A stretch of DNA of 64,000 nucleotides from Paragonimus westermani (Eukaryota; Platyhelminthes; Trematoda; Plagiorchiida; Troglotrematidae). The stretch spans positions 34,416 to 98,415 of the forward strand of contig QNGE01002744.1 of NCBI GenBank assembly GCA_008508345.1, in the 5' to 3' direction. The notes under the pieces are model-generated. The model searched no databases. It was not told the DNA's origin and was given only the letters and a program-made list of their open reading frames with translations. Positions 46,440 through 57,029 of this stretch are shown here, piece by piece. Positions within the stretch are counted from its first letter, which is position 1. Each line of letters starts with the position of its first letter. The translations under genes and the position numbers were made by a program.

Positions 46440-46870
46440 GGCTCCCAGTCCTCTGATAAGTGTGACTAGCTGTGGCTTCGACTACTACTGCGTGGCCAAG
46501 ACTCACTCCTAGTGGGGGTTATTCATCGTTCTTCATCATCAGACCTCTCCGACGACGACACTATTCTGGCAAGCCTGGAAAACGTCCTAGGCTTACAGCG
46601 CTTCACTCATTTGCTTATTGTGAGTGACTTTAGTGCACCTAAGATAAACTGGACATAAGTTTCTTACCACGACTGTTAAAGCGGATTCTCGACCACCTTA
46701 TCAACGCTCTTACGACGGATGGCGTGATTACATCGAGTCACCTCCCTATGCGGTATCGGTTTGGTCAGATTCCCTCTCTGCTCGACTTAGTTCTCACTAT
46801 TGAGAGCCACCTGGTAGACAGAATGACCATTAAGCGGCCACTTGTACACAGTGACCACTCTCTGCCAGCC
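46440..46870 (+). pseudogene. LINE endonuclease, C-terminal half
   Basis: Frames give GQDSLLVGVIHRSSSS (about 46495-46540), then HLLIVSDFSAPKINWT (about 46611-46660), the C-terminal GDFNAPxIDW box with Ser for Gly and Ser for Asn at catalytic positions. FGQIPSLLDLVLTIESHLVD (46759-46818) and PLVHSDHSL, which keeps the catalytic S-D-H, complete it. The N-terminal half of the APE fold, with NARSL and ETWL boxes, is absent, implying an internal deletion between ORF1 and endonuclease. Confidence 0.68.
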
Positions 46871-46882
46871 TTTGATCTTATA

Positions 46883-46904
46883 ATATTATTATTATTATTA
46901 TTAT
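46883..46904. repeat. (TTA)n microsatellite
   Basis: About seven TTA/ATT units immediately after the endonuclease SDHSL box, within the LINE. Confidence 0.85.
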
Positions 46905-47212
46905 CAATATTTGTAACTGGTTACAACAACCAGCAAAAAGGTCCAGAGTTCGAAACTTTGATCAGGTAGATTTAACGTCCGGAGAACCTACCTAGGTTGA
47001 TTTCTTCTTGACCTGGACTCCGTGGACCAGAAAGCGGGCGACTTACTTATACCGCGCAAACTGTGCATTTTCTCTTATCGGCCACCCCTTCCACACAAGA
47101 TACGTCGCCTTCTCGATAACGGTTCCCATTTATTCGTAATGCATAAGCTTACAGGAAACTCAGAGGACCTAAGCGCGTTCCACACTGTCCGAGCTGGCAT
47201 CCTGTACTACCG

Positions 47213-48692
47213 TTGCAGATGTTCAGGCAACCACTCGTGACCGCTGAGTTTTCTGTGCTACATGTTGAAGACCTTTTACTCAAGGTTAATCCATACAGTG
47301 CAATGGGTCCTGACATGATTCATCCCAAAATACTCACGGAAGCAGCTGTTAATGTGGCTGAACCTCTTTATAAGCTGTTTAAGCAAACACTTCAGACTAG
47401 CATCCTCCCTAGCGCATGGAAAGAGGCGACGGTCACACCCATATTTAAAATGGGTGACCGGCAATCTCCGGCTAGTTATCGGCCAGTCAGCCTCACTAGC
47501 ATCCCGTTCAAAATAATCTTTTCTATTCCACCTAGCATAGCTTCCTCTCCGATCGTCACGCATAACAAACATGCTCATTTTCATGGATAGTCTGACGGGA
47601 GCCAAAGATAATGGCCCCATCTCAGATGCTATCTTCTTTGATTTCACCAAGGCTTTTTACCGTGTCTAACACGACCCTCTAAAACACGAACTGGTATCCT
47701 ATGGTATTTAAGGAGAGGTTTTTCGCTGGATTACCCCTTTTCCTGATAGTAGAAATTTGAGAGTCGAGATCGGATCAGACTTCTTGTCTCCCTTTATCAT
47801 CTCCGCGGGAGTTCCCCAAAGGTCAGTTCTACGTCCTTTATTATTCCTCATTTACTTTAACGACCTTTCAAACAATATTTCCAGCAACGTCCTCTTATAT
47901 GGAGACGACCTAAAAATCTGGAAAGCCACTGATCCCAGCGCACTACAAATTGATCTTGACGCGATCAAGCGCTGGTCGTACGATTGGAGTCTCCCACTAA
48001 ATGACAATAAATGTGCTCACATGTCACTTGTTGGAGATTCTGGTAATGTCTTCATGATCCATGGTGCGCCTAGCACAGTAGATATCATGAGAATCGATCT
48101 GGAGGAAGATCTGGGCATTTGGTTGTCGTCTAACTTCCTCCACGTATCACCATGACATGGCAGCAAAAAAGGGATTTGCTGCTCTTATGATGATTGGGCG
48201 CATTTCCCCACATATACAAGACAGCTTTTCAAACGCCTTACGGGGTTTATATAAGACCGCTCCTCGAGTATGCCAATCAGGTCGTGTATAGCGGCCTGAA
48301 GAAAGACGTATTAGCTGTTAAACGTGTCCAGCGCGCGATTACCAAGTTGGTCCCAAACCTGAGTAACGTTATTTACGAGTCTCGACCTGAAATTCTCGAC
48401 CTGTACTACTTGAAATTCGAAGACTCCGCGGTGATTTAATACTCACACAAATTCTTTTTTAGAGTAGGTCCTGTAGAACAGTTTCTCACTGTAGCGAATG
48501 GTGACGGCAGGCGAGGACACAATAGGAAGCTTTTCAAGCTTCGTCCTCGGACCTTCCTTAGGTATCAGTTCTTTTCTTACAAGAATATTAACTACTGGAA
48601 CAGCGTTCCATCTGAGGTCGTCAGCAGCTCTTCTAGGGATGGTTTGAAGGCTTTGCTTGATTCTTACTCGCCTAAAAATGCACTATGCGAGT
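47213..48692 (+). pseudogene. LINE reverse transcriptase and C-terminal domain
   Basis: RT landmarks: LLLKVNPYSAMGPDMIHPKI (47272-47330), SILPSAWKEATVTPIFKMGD (47398-47457), SYRPVSLTSIPFKI (47475-47515), FFDFTKAF near 47635-47660, ISAGVPQRSVLRPLLFLIYF (47797-47856), and LLYGDDLKIW at 47893-47922 with both catalytic Asp intact. RPLLEYANQVVYSGLKKD and VQRAITKLVPNL follow at 48256-48360. The terminal NINYWNSVPSEVVSSSSRDG lies near 48585-48645, before a stop near 48692. Frames break at about 47588, 47660, 48155 and 48437. Confidence 0.78.
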
Positions 48693-48710
48693 AATCTGAC
48701 TTTGTTCTTG

Positions 48711-49029
48711 GTATTCACTATAATCTCCAAAAGCGGTGCCACAACCTGATTTTAATTATCGCTTTTCAGATCAACAGATGCCCACTAACACTGAGCAAGG
48801 AAAACCGACTGGATACGGGAACCTTAGGCCTCTGCCTCAAATCCGTGTATCAATCACTGACTCGCTGAAAGTAAGTCACGAAGGAGGTTTCTTGCCTGAA
48901 GACCATTGACTCAAACGATGAAGCATTACAGGTTGGCGAAACGATGCTTCTTTTGATGTTGGCAGTGGTTCAATCGTCGTGACCATGGTTACGTCTCGTC
49001 GTGTGGGTAGCGTGGAACTTGAATCAAAT
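48711..49029. other. Spacer between LINE copies
   Basis: About 0.3 kb between the end of the long LINE copy and the 5' leader of the second copy. It probably includes the decayed 3' untranslated region. No gene is seen. Confidence 0.4.
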
Positions 49030-49690
49030 ATTCTCGCTGTCGACATGGAGACGATTATCATTGTGTTTTCATATGTTCGCCCTGTGCATGGGAAGTTGCA
49101 TACGATTACTGTTATTCATTATTCAGTGTCACACCAAATCGCTACGTATTGAATCAATGTTGTTAGGTGATATCTGATTTTTCCGTTTTATTGTGTTCAA
49201 CTTTCTGTGAATTACTGAAAGCCAACCGTTCCACATGGTATATTGATTGTCCCCATCGACAATGACCCTTGTCGGACCTGGCAGCGCTGGGACTCAGTGG
49301 ACAATATGTGAGTCACCGAGCGTTTGCGGTTGGTCTGGGTGCAAAATGTCTGGACAAAACGTAATGCAGCGAAACGAGTGTCGGAGGCGGTAGCAAGTCA
49401 ATCCCACTGGCCTCAACCTACACCAGTACAAAAAGCCTGTCTCTTCATCTGTTAGTGTTATCTGCAAGAGCTGCTGCCAAGGCACCGCACTGCCGCTGAC
49501 TAGTCACGTACGCACAACAACAAGTGGCGATGTCGCGCCCGCAGTCTAAATGGAGGGTTGTCGGAACAGCTGGAAGGAACGAAGAGAGTCCTGCTCCAGC
49601 ATTATCATCAATGGTTGGCGTTGTTTCCCAAACTTTTCCTCGCGCTCTGCTTTGTCTTATGTTGCGATTTCCAGAAGGAAGTATGTAATA
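49030..49690 (+). pseudogene. Second, internally deleted copy of the PHD-finger LINE ORF1
   Basis: Leader and ORF1 start match 44897-45270: the ATG at 49262 gives MTLVGPGSAGTQWT versus MTRVRSRSAGTQQT. The zinc-finger region is degraded (QNVMQRNECRRR for QNSMQCHQCQKW), with the key Cys residues lost. At about 49510 the match jumps to 46295-46400 (GATGTCGCGCCC-CAG), so roughly 1 kb of ORF1 is deleted relative to the first copy. It is in the same orientation. Confidence 0.65.
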
Positions 49691-51120
49691 AATGCAAGTA
49701 AATGAACTTTCTGAGTCTGTGCAAGAAGTTATTCGTATTTAATCAGCTTCATCACGACATTCAATCCCACCTGCTCGCTTTCACGTAGGCCTGGCTTCTT
49801 CGTTAGAGTGAGCTTCGTCGAGCAGGTATTGACGGCAGCGAATGACCACGATTGGGGAGAACAACAGGAAGGATTTCAAGGTTCTTGTGTTGCTTGAATG
49901 TGGTTTCTATGGGAAGTTCACCACGTAAGTAAACTCACTCTGTTCTGGGTATCGGAGATCCTAGAATTAGTTGGTTTCTGTCAGGCATGCTGCAGCAGGC
50001 ACACAAGGAGTCATGCGTGAAAAGCAGACATACGGGACAACACATGTGTAGGCTGATGGCTACGATTACATGGGTAGGGCATATGGGCTCAGTGAAAGAC
50101 GCAGGGCATACGAGTTAAGACACACCGCACCGGATATTAATCGAATGGGAGAAACCTGCAATAATCTAGTGCTTTCTTTGTATTGCACAAACTACACACC
50201 GTAGTACAATCTTGAGTTTGTAATTCTTACGGAACTCCATTTTCCTGACAAAATTTGGTGTCCCCAAAGAAAATCTAGCGCAGCGTTGCAGACAGCAATT
50301 AGAGAATTGGTGGTTGACTGTTTAGTGTCCAGAACAATAAGCACGATTCCTGTGTAGACGCGCTGGAAGCTAAGTAAAACTGTTGTGGATCATGTGGTGT
50401 GAGCCCACGCTCTAAGGACCACACGGAACCATGTACGCCCGCGTGTGGCCAGGATCCTTGGCTAAGCCGTACAAAAGGATTTCGCTATAGGGTTCTCCTG
50501 ATTTTTTAAAGGACGTAACGATAGTTGGCCAACGCGAACTCACGATAATATAAGGATGAAGAGTGCTACACAGGTTCACTGCATCACACTTGCTTACAGG
50601 TTACCGACGAGAAATGTACGTTCGCTGTGAATTGCACCCGTACGGAGTAGTCTACATCGGACGCGAAGGGTAGTTCCACAACCGCAGTATCATCGCATGG
50701 TGGTCATGCATCTCGAATTACGGGCAATCGGTTCTATTCCACCAAGTGCACCCACACCTCCTTCATTGTAAGAAGCGGAGATAAGTAGTTATGATGGTAC
50801 AATGTGAAGCAACTCCTCACCATATAAAGGTCATTCACTTGCGCACCAAAGCCCCGTTAGCCGATCCGGGAGATGGCTGTCACTGCTGCACCGCTTTGAG
50901 AAAGGGTTGGATTTCGCAACAGCCCAGCCCACCCTGCAACGTAAAAACGGAACTGATGAGTGCGGGAAAACGGGGTGAGCGGGAAATAGTGATTAATCAA
51001 ATGAAGTTGGTTAAAATGCATGGCATGAGAGGGCTCAGGCAAGCAAGCAATGCGTGTACAGATGACATGGTGAGGGTAAAATGGAAGTGAGCAATGCAAG
51101 CGGTGAAACTGGAAAAGTGT
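49691..51120. other. Unassigned stretch
   Basis: This 1.4 kb has no recognised coding. The open frames at 50791-51099 on both strands carry no motif. It could contain the terminal part of the neighbouring DNA transposon. Confidence 0.35.
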
Positions 51121-51126
51121 AACTCA

Positions 51127-51402
51127 TTAACAGAAACGACATGTGAAGACATTACCGACATTTTGGTGTCCGCAACATCGCTGATGCCACCAACGGCAAC
51201 AGCTGTCACAATGGAACAGGTCGGTTATGTCCTCATCTTCCAAATCCCCTGGGTCACCTCCCGAACACCGTTGGTCGTCCATGGGGGGAAGGTGATTTCT
51301 ATGAACGCCAACTTTACTCATTTTCGTGGCATACTTGGACGGCGGGTTGCTGCGGATGTGGCGTAACCGGACGCTCCTAGCAAAGGCTTTGTCGTCTATC
51401 AT
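51127..51402 (-). pseudogene. PHD-like zinc finger downstream of MULE transposase
   Basis: The minus-strand open frame of 91 codons has a basic first half (residues 1-45) and ends with DLFHCDSCCRWWHQRCC followed by FTCRFC and a stop. The spacing C-x2-C-x4-WWH-x2-C ... C-x2-C is that of the second half of a PHD finger. It starts about 85 bp after the transposase frame ends and in a different phase, so it was probably the C-terminal domain of the same protein. Such fingers read chromatin or help DNA binding in host proteins; here the role is unknown. Confidence 0.55.
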
Positions 51403-51487
51403 TACTGGTTGGTTTCCAAAACAGTGTTGGGGACGTTTTGTGCATAAATTTCTTCAGTTGTCTCAATTTAGAACTGGATGAAGATGG

Positions 51488-53470
51488 CTAACATCCCTTC
51501 AGCTGAAAGAAGCAGTGCCTTTCAACCTCAGGGTCAATGCCTGCACACGACCCTACGAAAAGTTTTTCGCCTGATATAGCTATATCCAAAAACTGTTTGA
51601 GCACTCTCACAGTCCACTCATAATTCTCACTTGACATGCTGCTAATTACTTCACAAATATATGAGGTAGGGCTTCTGGTGTCGATCAGTTTGCTTGCCTT
51701 ACTTTTCATCTTTCCTGGACGTACACCGTTCACTGAGCAGCTTTGCAAATACTCCAGAAACAACCACCTACTGTTTCGCAACATATTGCTTGAATCCATC
51801 GGGTCATTTCTACGACACCAAACAAACTGTCTGCATGGCAGTTCCCAATTACTGAAGAACGAACGCGTACAGGACCCGTGACCGACAACGCTGACGACGT
51901 GCTCACCAGCGCACCTCACTTTGCCCGGTTGCATGTTTGACAAGCAAACAGCCCCCTTCCAGTCGCCCCCAGCTATTCTTAGCGCACACAGGGTAAGTTG
52001 TTTCAATGCACTCACGCAGCCCGTTTCACCCGCGGAACGTCCACCGTTCACTAACAGCACCGTAACAATCCATCGGAATTTCATTTCCCAGTACTCACTT
52101 CGATTCAGACTAACCTTGATATATCTATTAGCCACCTCTACCCCATTATTAGTCCCATTCCCGTAGTGCAAAATGCGATGTCTTGCATACGCTGCTCAGT
52201 GCTCTCTCACAGGCAGCAGGCGAGTTTGCAAATACTCACCATGTTCCCTGTTGCGACTGAAAATGCTGCTAACTATCCCACCGAACTTCCACTCGGATTT
52301 GCAGTACAATAGATCACTGATTTCTTCAGCGAGAAAGTTTTTCTCCTCCGAAGATATCCCCTCCAATTTCTTACACCGGCCAACCATATTCTGTTTCACA
52401 TGAAATGAACAGAATCTTAGCGTCAGGAAAGTATTATTTCAAACATTCAAGCTGTGCGGGGTGCTTTTCTACCACGATCGTCTCCACGTTCCTCGTCGGC
52501 ATCAGCTGCTTAAATATTTCCAACATGACTTTGTGACATTATCTGTCATTGAAGAAAAAACGTGAAAAAGGCTTCTACCTTTACCATTAAATTCCGTAAC
52601 AACAACCTGCCATAAGTGGTAAGCTCCGTTGTTGCACTCAGCTGTGGAATCCGCCATGGAAACACTCCCATAATTTACGTACAGTTCCTGAGGCCATTCA
52701 GTCGTGAAAGACGAAACGAACCAGCTGCCCTCATCGTCCGTTTCCAAATACATAGGTCCTATGCGTTCTGGCATCTTTTGAATGCTCTCTAGATCGTAAT
52801 TCACATGTTCCCACAATCGCCTTCTCCCTCTTAACGACCTCACATCACTACGATTTATCACTATGTCATACTCACGCATGAAGTAACCGATGACTCCGAT
52901 AGTCCTATGGAAACTGTCCAACAATTCATATACAGCCTCCTCCGCCGTACATTCTGGTTTACGGTTGACGGGATATACTCCCAGGTCGACCTAAATTGTC
53001 CGGTGATAGTGTACCAAGTAGCTGTGCGATGAACACAGACCTCCCTCCTTGTAGGAGACATGAATAATCGGGGAACATTGAAAAGCCTGAAGCCTGTAGC
53101 GCCATATCACCATGCAGAGAACAAAATAATCACCCACGCCCCACGTCTTCCATTCGTCAGCTATTCCTAGTGTAATGCACACATAAAAGGTAACATCCAT
53201 TGTACACTACACAGTCCGGAATTTTCTTCCCAGATTTCCAGTTGTACTATACACGTGTTACACAATTCCTCAGAACGTAACTCGTCTCTGTCTCCAACTG
53301 AAACTTTCGCAACTTCCTACAAAATTCGACGAACGTGTCACAACGTAAACCGTCTGGAAAGTATTCTGGAAACACTCCTCTGAGGTCCACCGGTTCCGAA
53401 CTCTTGTGCGGAAACCGGTTATCTCCCGACCTACGCCCCAAAGCCCGAATTTATACCACAAACCAGCCAA
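51488..53470 (-). pseudogene. MULE-type DNA transposase with SWIM finger, relic
   Basis: Minus-strand frames run from about 53470 to 51488. The N-terminal part (53200-52900) is badly broken. The catalytic domain start is at 52924-52502: SVSMADSTAECNNGAYHLWQ matches the MULE 'D-T-x-x-T/N-x-Y-x-L' box with the first catalytic Asp, then VVVTEFNGKGRSLFHVFSS. A helical segment follows at 52399-52196. NTNN-type GNGTNNGVEVANRYIK (about 52168-52115) is the post-catalytic motif shared with ZSWIM-like transposases. A SWIM-like CTRSFFSNWELPCRQFVW lies near 51900-51850, where two of the four expected C-x-C...C-x-H ligands are changed (Cys to Arg, His to Gln). It would cut and paste its own element. I found no terminal inverted repeats. 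Confidence 0.62.
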
Positions 53471-53479
53471 TTAAAAATC

Positions 53480-55230
53480 ACCTCATCCAAATCTTCCTTT
53501 AAACACTCTACAGCCGCCAACGCACTTTCGTGTGTTCCCCCGGCCAATTGAGATGAAAATTATTGGCAGGTGGTAAACGCTCACATCAGCCGCTTGATAA
53601 TATATGAGTTTATAATAACGCGTGAATGGTAGTAGACGGAATATTACAGCAATTTGAAACATGCGTGTTTTGCTGCAGGAGACAGTTTTGTTCACTGCTT
53701 AATGCTTTTATCAGGGGCACTACCAAATCGCGGTTATTTGATATTGAGATACCATAACGCATTTCGCTGTCGTGTGCTTCAAGCCACTTGAGTTTTCGAC
53801 ACTGTAAGTTGTGTACATGATTTCCAGGTACTCTGGCTCATGTTTGTCGGTTTCTGTTACTATTCCCGATTCCAGTTGTGGCCCTGATCTTCGGAGAAAC
53901 GTTGTTCCTCGTTGCTTTCACTCCGTTACACATGTAATGCATTGACAAGTTAGCCGAAATTTATGGTTTCATAGATAGAAGAAGTTAGCGACGAATGAGT
54001 AGTGAAAGCGCGTACTATAAATCGCAAATCACTTCTCCTCAACTTGTGCATTCAGTAATCCGTGAACTGGGCGTCGTTAGCTTAAAAAAGAAAAACTGTA
54101 TAACCCTCATCACGTAGAACTGGAAACAACGGAGACTTGGGGGACACCGTGGGTAAGCAGGCAAGAGTGCAGCTGAGGACTTTCAGACATAACGTAAACG
54201 AGAATCGACGTGATCTTTTTGCCGTATTTACTGCTCACTGTAATCGGGCTTGAGTTGGTTTGACAGTATGGTAGGGTAAAATTCGGCAAGTTTATAGGGT
54301 TACATGAACCCCAATAGGCGGAACTTCATATGCTTTCCAAGAAGCAATATGGTTAAACAGAAGGCGAAGCAGGCTATCCCATGAAGTCTTTTGCTTTGAC
54401 GCGCTGACGTCCTTGCTCCACGGTTGGTCTACGTGCACTCTACAGACACGGAGCCACGACTTATGGTGAAAATGAGACGGAAGTGTCGGAATGCATACAC
54501 TGTTTCTACGTCATTATCTCCAATATTCCAACCGAATTGCTGCAGCCTCCTTGCTTTCTATTATTCTTCGGTAGCAGCCCTCCCCTCGATGTGCGTGTGG
54601 GTATAACGGTAAGCGTTACGTAAAATTGTGGGTGTGACACTACATATGATTGCTGGCGACGCCCGTGGACCAACTCTTCAATGCCTTCACTCGGACTCAC
54701 CTGCGTGGTTGGACAACATAGAACTCACATTCGAATGAAGTCTGGCCACCGGTAATAAATGATACGGCACACGGTCTGTTGTTATGTTTTAAGGTCGGAG
54801 GCAATATATTTTCCGAGGTGGATACAACTGAAGCATCATACTGATGATAAGTATTCGGGGATTTTGTTCAGTTTCAAGTTGAACATCACCCACATTTGAT
54901 CGCAGCTTCCGCATTCAGATGGACCCATCAACCAGCCTCTTTTGAAAAGAAGCAGTTGACCCGAGTTTTGCTCACATTGGAGCTCACCAGTGGGTGAGAT
55001 GGGCGATTTTCAGCTTCAAACTAAATCAAATTCCCAAGCACTTGTCAGTAATCTAGAACATCACCTTGCAGGTTTAATCAGATTAGTGATCTCGACCTTT
55101 ATCGGAAGTCCTTATCGCAGGATTATCGACTGGAGTTTGCAGGACGCTCACTTTGCATCCTCTCAAGGCTATCGGACAACGTGACCATTGTTCAAACACG
55201 AAAGTGGCCGAGCGTTCAGATTTGATCATT
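53480..55230. other. Unassigned stretch
   Basis: This 1.75 kb has only short open frames without features (for example 54424-54606 and 54990-55184, plus). Terminal sequences of the MULE-type element would be expected near its left end but were not identified. Confidence 0.35.
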
Positions 55231-55234
55231 CGGT

Positions 55235-55450
55235 CGTGAAGTCATTGGAGCAGTGGCCATTACGGTTGCCTCGTGAATACGTGGCCGGAGTTCGAATCCT
55301 GGCCGTGGGGAGGATATGCACTATTGACGAGCTCTAACGAGAGCGAAACTCGAGTCAAGTGCTTTTTTTCCGAAGAGGCTGTCTGGAATGTCTACCTGAA
55401 TACGAGGACTGCCATCAATTTTGGGCACTGTTCAACTTGAAAATGAAACG
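55235..55450 (+). repeat. tRNA-headed SINE-like repeat
   Basis: The head resembles an RNA polymerase III promoter: TTGGAGCAGTGG at 55245-55256 (A-box-like) and GGAGTTCGAATCC at 55287-55299 (B-box-like), about 30 bp apart. The body (55300-55440) matches 21730-21880. A T-run sits near 55362-55368. It lies just upstream of the gypsy element at 55513. A tRNA-derived SINE is the simplest reading; the copy at 21.7 kb has a decayed head. Confidence 0.55.
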
Positions 55451-55512
55451 GCATAGTTAACGGCACAGTAACGCATCAAGCAAAGGAGGTCACAACAACC
55501 CAGCGCAGTAGG

Positions 55513-55722
55513 TTAGTGTTAAGTTTGTACGTCCTTTACAGGTCCAGAATGTTCACCTCATATCTGATTGGCTACTGACGTTCGCGTGACACATCGCGAC
55601 CTTTATGGGTTTAATTTTAACTTATTCACTGATTTAATGCCCATTTTGTACGCCTACTGGTAGACTGCATACATACTAGTGTGGGTTAGTTCCCCCTGCC
55701 TTGCTTTCTGATTAACGATGCA
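55513..55722 (+). repeat. Left LTR of gypsy element
   Basis: This 210-bp LTR aligns with 59607-59797. Common blocks include ATCTGATTGGCTACTGACG, GCATACATACTAGTGT and CCCTGCCTTGCTTTCTGATT. It has an extra segment of about 18 bp near 55532-55550 and several substitutions, so the insertion is not recent. Confidence 0.85.
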
Positions 55723-56302
55723 ACATATGACGTCGCCGGCAATGTTCGCCTCCATGAATGCATCTGCAACGCCTTGGGTGAATCCAGCACTATTTCGAAT
55801 GCCGGATTCGCGGATTACGTGGGAAACGCCATTTACGGATTACTGGGATTTGCTCAACATGTTGAATAAATCGCTGTACTTGACGGAGAATACTATACTA
55901 AAACTTCCGCGCAGCCATTTGGGAACTGAGGGGCAGATACAGTTTGACATCCATTATCTGCGCCACAAAGCCACCTTTGACGAAGCTTTAGATACAATTT
56001 ACAAAATACTGAGGGCCGTTACCAACGTGTACGCTCCCAGGTTTATCTTTTCCCGCACCAGTCAGCAAACTGGGAAATCTCTGGAAGGATCCATTTCTCG
56101 ACTTATAAGAGCCATCAGACTGGGTGAGTACTCCAAAATACCTGCTAAGAAACTTGAAGATGGCATGCCCATACAGCAGTTTATATTTGGGGTGAGAAAT
56201 GGGAAAATTCGCGAAGTTTCCTTGATTAAGGGCGTATCCAAACTATCTTGGGAGAAGGTCTGTGAAATGGCCCGTATTGAAAAAAGTTTGATCACAGTGT
56301 GA
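55718..56302 (+). pseudogene. Gypsy gag, capsid part
   Basis: An open frame of 194 codons follows the left LTR directly; the first ATG lies in the last LTR bases, and MTSPAMFASMNA is a more natural start at 55727. The helical capsid-like middle (LTENTILKLPRSHLG, FDEALDTIYKIL) has no enzyme motif. It would form the particle shell. Frame changes right after 56302 lead into the zinc-knuckle segment. Confidence 0.65.
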
Positions 56303-56303
56303 A

Positions 56304-56729
56304 TTGTTCCAGAATTCGCCACAGTTGGTTTCAGTGATCATATATTCGAAGCCATCAGCTGTCTTTCAACCTCTTGGCGAATATTTCCGGTGTGGAACAA
56401 CATCACATCTAGCGAATAATTTGGAATGTCCAGCAAGTACTGCTAAATGTCCGAGTTGTTCTAGAATTGTTCATTTTGCAAAAGTCTGCCTTACGCGCTC
56501 GGTACATGCACTAGAGAGGGTTGCTGTTAATGTCTCAGAAGAACCTTCTGCCGCAGAAACAATTTATGCCTTATATTCGGACGAATATGCTGCTGCTTTC
56601 CAGTGTGTAAGTGAACCACGATTGCCACGTTCAGATATACGCACGATCTACTTTTTATCCTCGGTCTTAAGACTGCCTCTTGATATGGAACTAGATTCTG
56701 CATCTCCAATAAATGTAATCATTTTATGA
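56304..56729 (+). pseudogene. Gypsy nucleocapsid zinc knuckles and protease start
   Basis: The frame contains YFRCGTTSHLANNLECPA and CPSCSRIVHFAKVCLTR, two successive Cys-rich knuckles. The second keeps C-x2-C-x4-H-x4-C; the first has Leu-Glu before its last Cys. The end, LPLDMELDSASPINVI (56664-56720), is the protease active-site box with D-S-A for the usual D-T/S-G. Nucleocapsid binds element RNA; the protease would process the polyprotein. Confidence 0.65.
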
Positions 56730-57029
56730 GCGCCATTTTAAGCATTTACCTGTGCACCCAACAGTTCATAAATTTGACAGCTACTCCAATGCACCCATAG
56801 GATCGAAAAGATTTATATTACTCCATATAGGTGTTAAATTTTCTCCACCCGCTTCTGTGGCTCTGCATATATGCAACACTGACAGAAAACCATTGTCGGG
56901 TCGTAACGCAATGGTTGCTCTGAACCTGGTACTACTAGTTGAACGTATGAAAATAGCTTCTGTTTACGTGCCATTATCACATCATAATATCCACCATTAG
57001 TTGCTGATTTAATTCGTCGTGAAGTCAAC

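Larger units (their letters stand above)
44890..48710 (+). mobile_element. CR1-like LINE, long copy with PHD-finger ORF1
   Basis: Layout on the plus strand: 5' leader (about 44890-45068), ORF1 (about 45069-46438), endonuclease C-terminal part (about 46440-46870), linker, RT (about 47213-48160) and C-terminal domain to a stop near 48692. The endonuclease N-terminal half is missing. Several frameshifts and stops make this copy inactive. A (TTA)n microsatellite at about 46883-46904 sits directly after the endonuclease. A second ORF1 copy follows at 49030-49690. Confidence 0.75.

Noticed and set aside
52173..52403. Plus-strand frames across 51636-52403 as genes
   Set aside because: They are antisense to the MULE-type transposase frames, which carry recognisable motifs in order.
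55287..55299. A functional tRNA gene around the B-box-like site
   Set aside because: No cloverleaf can be completed: acceptor and anticodon stems do not form, so it is better seen as a SINE head.
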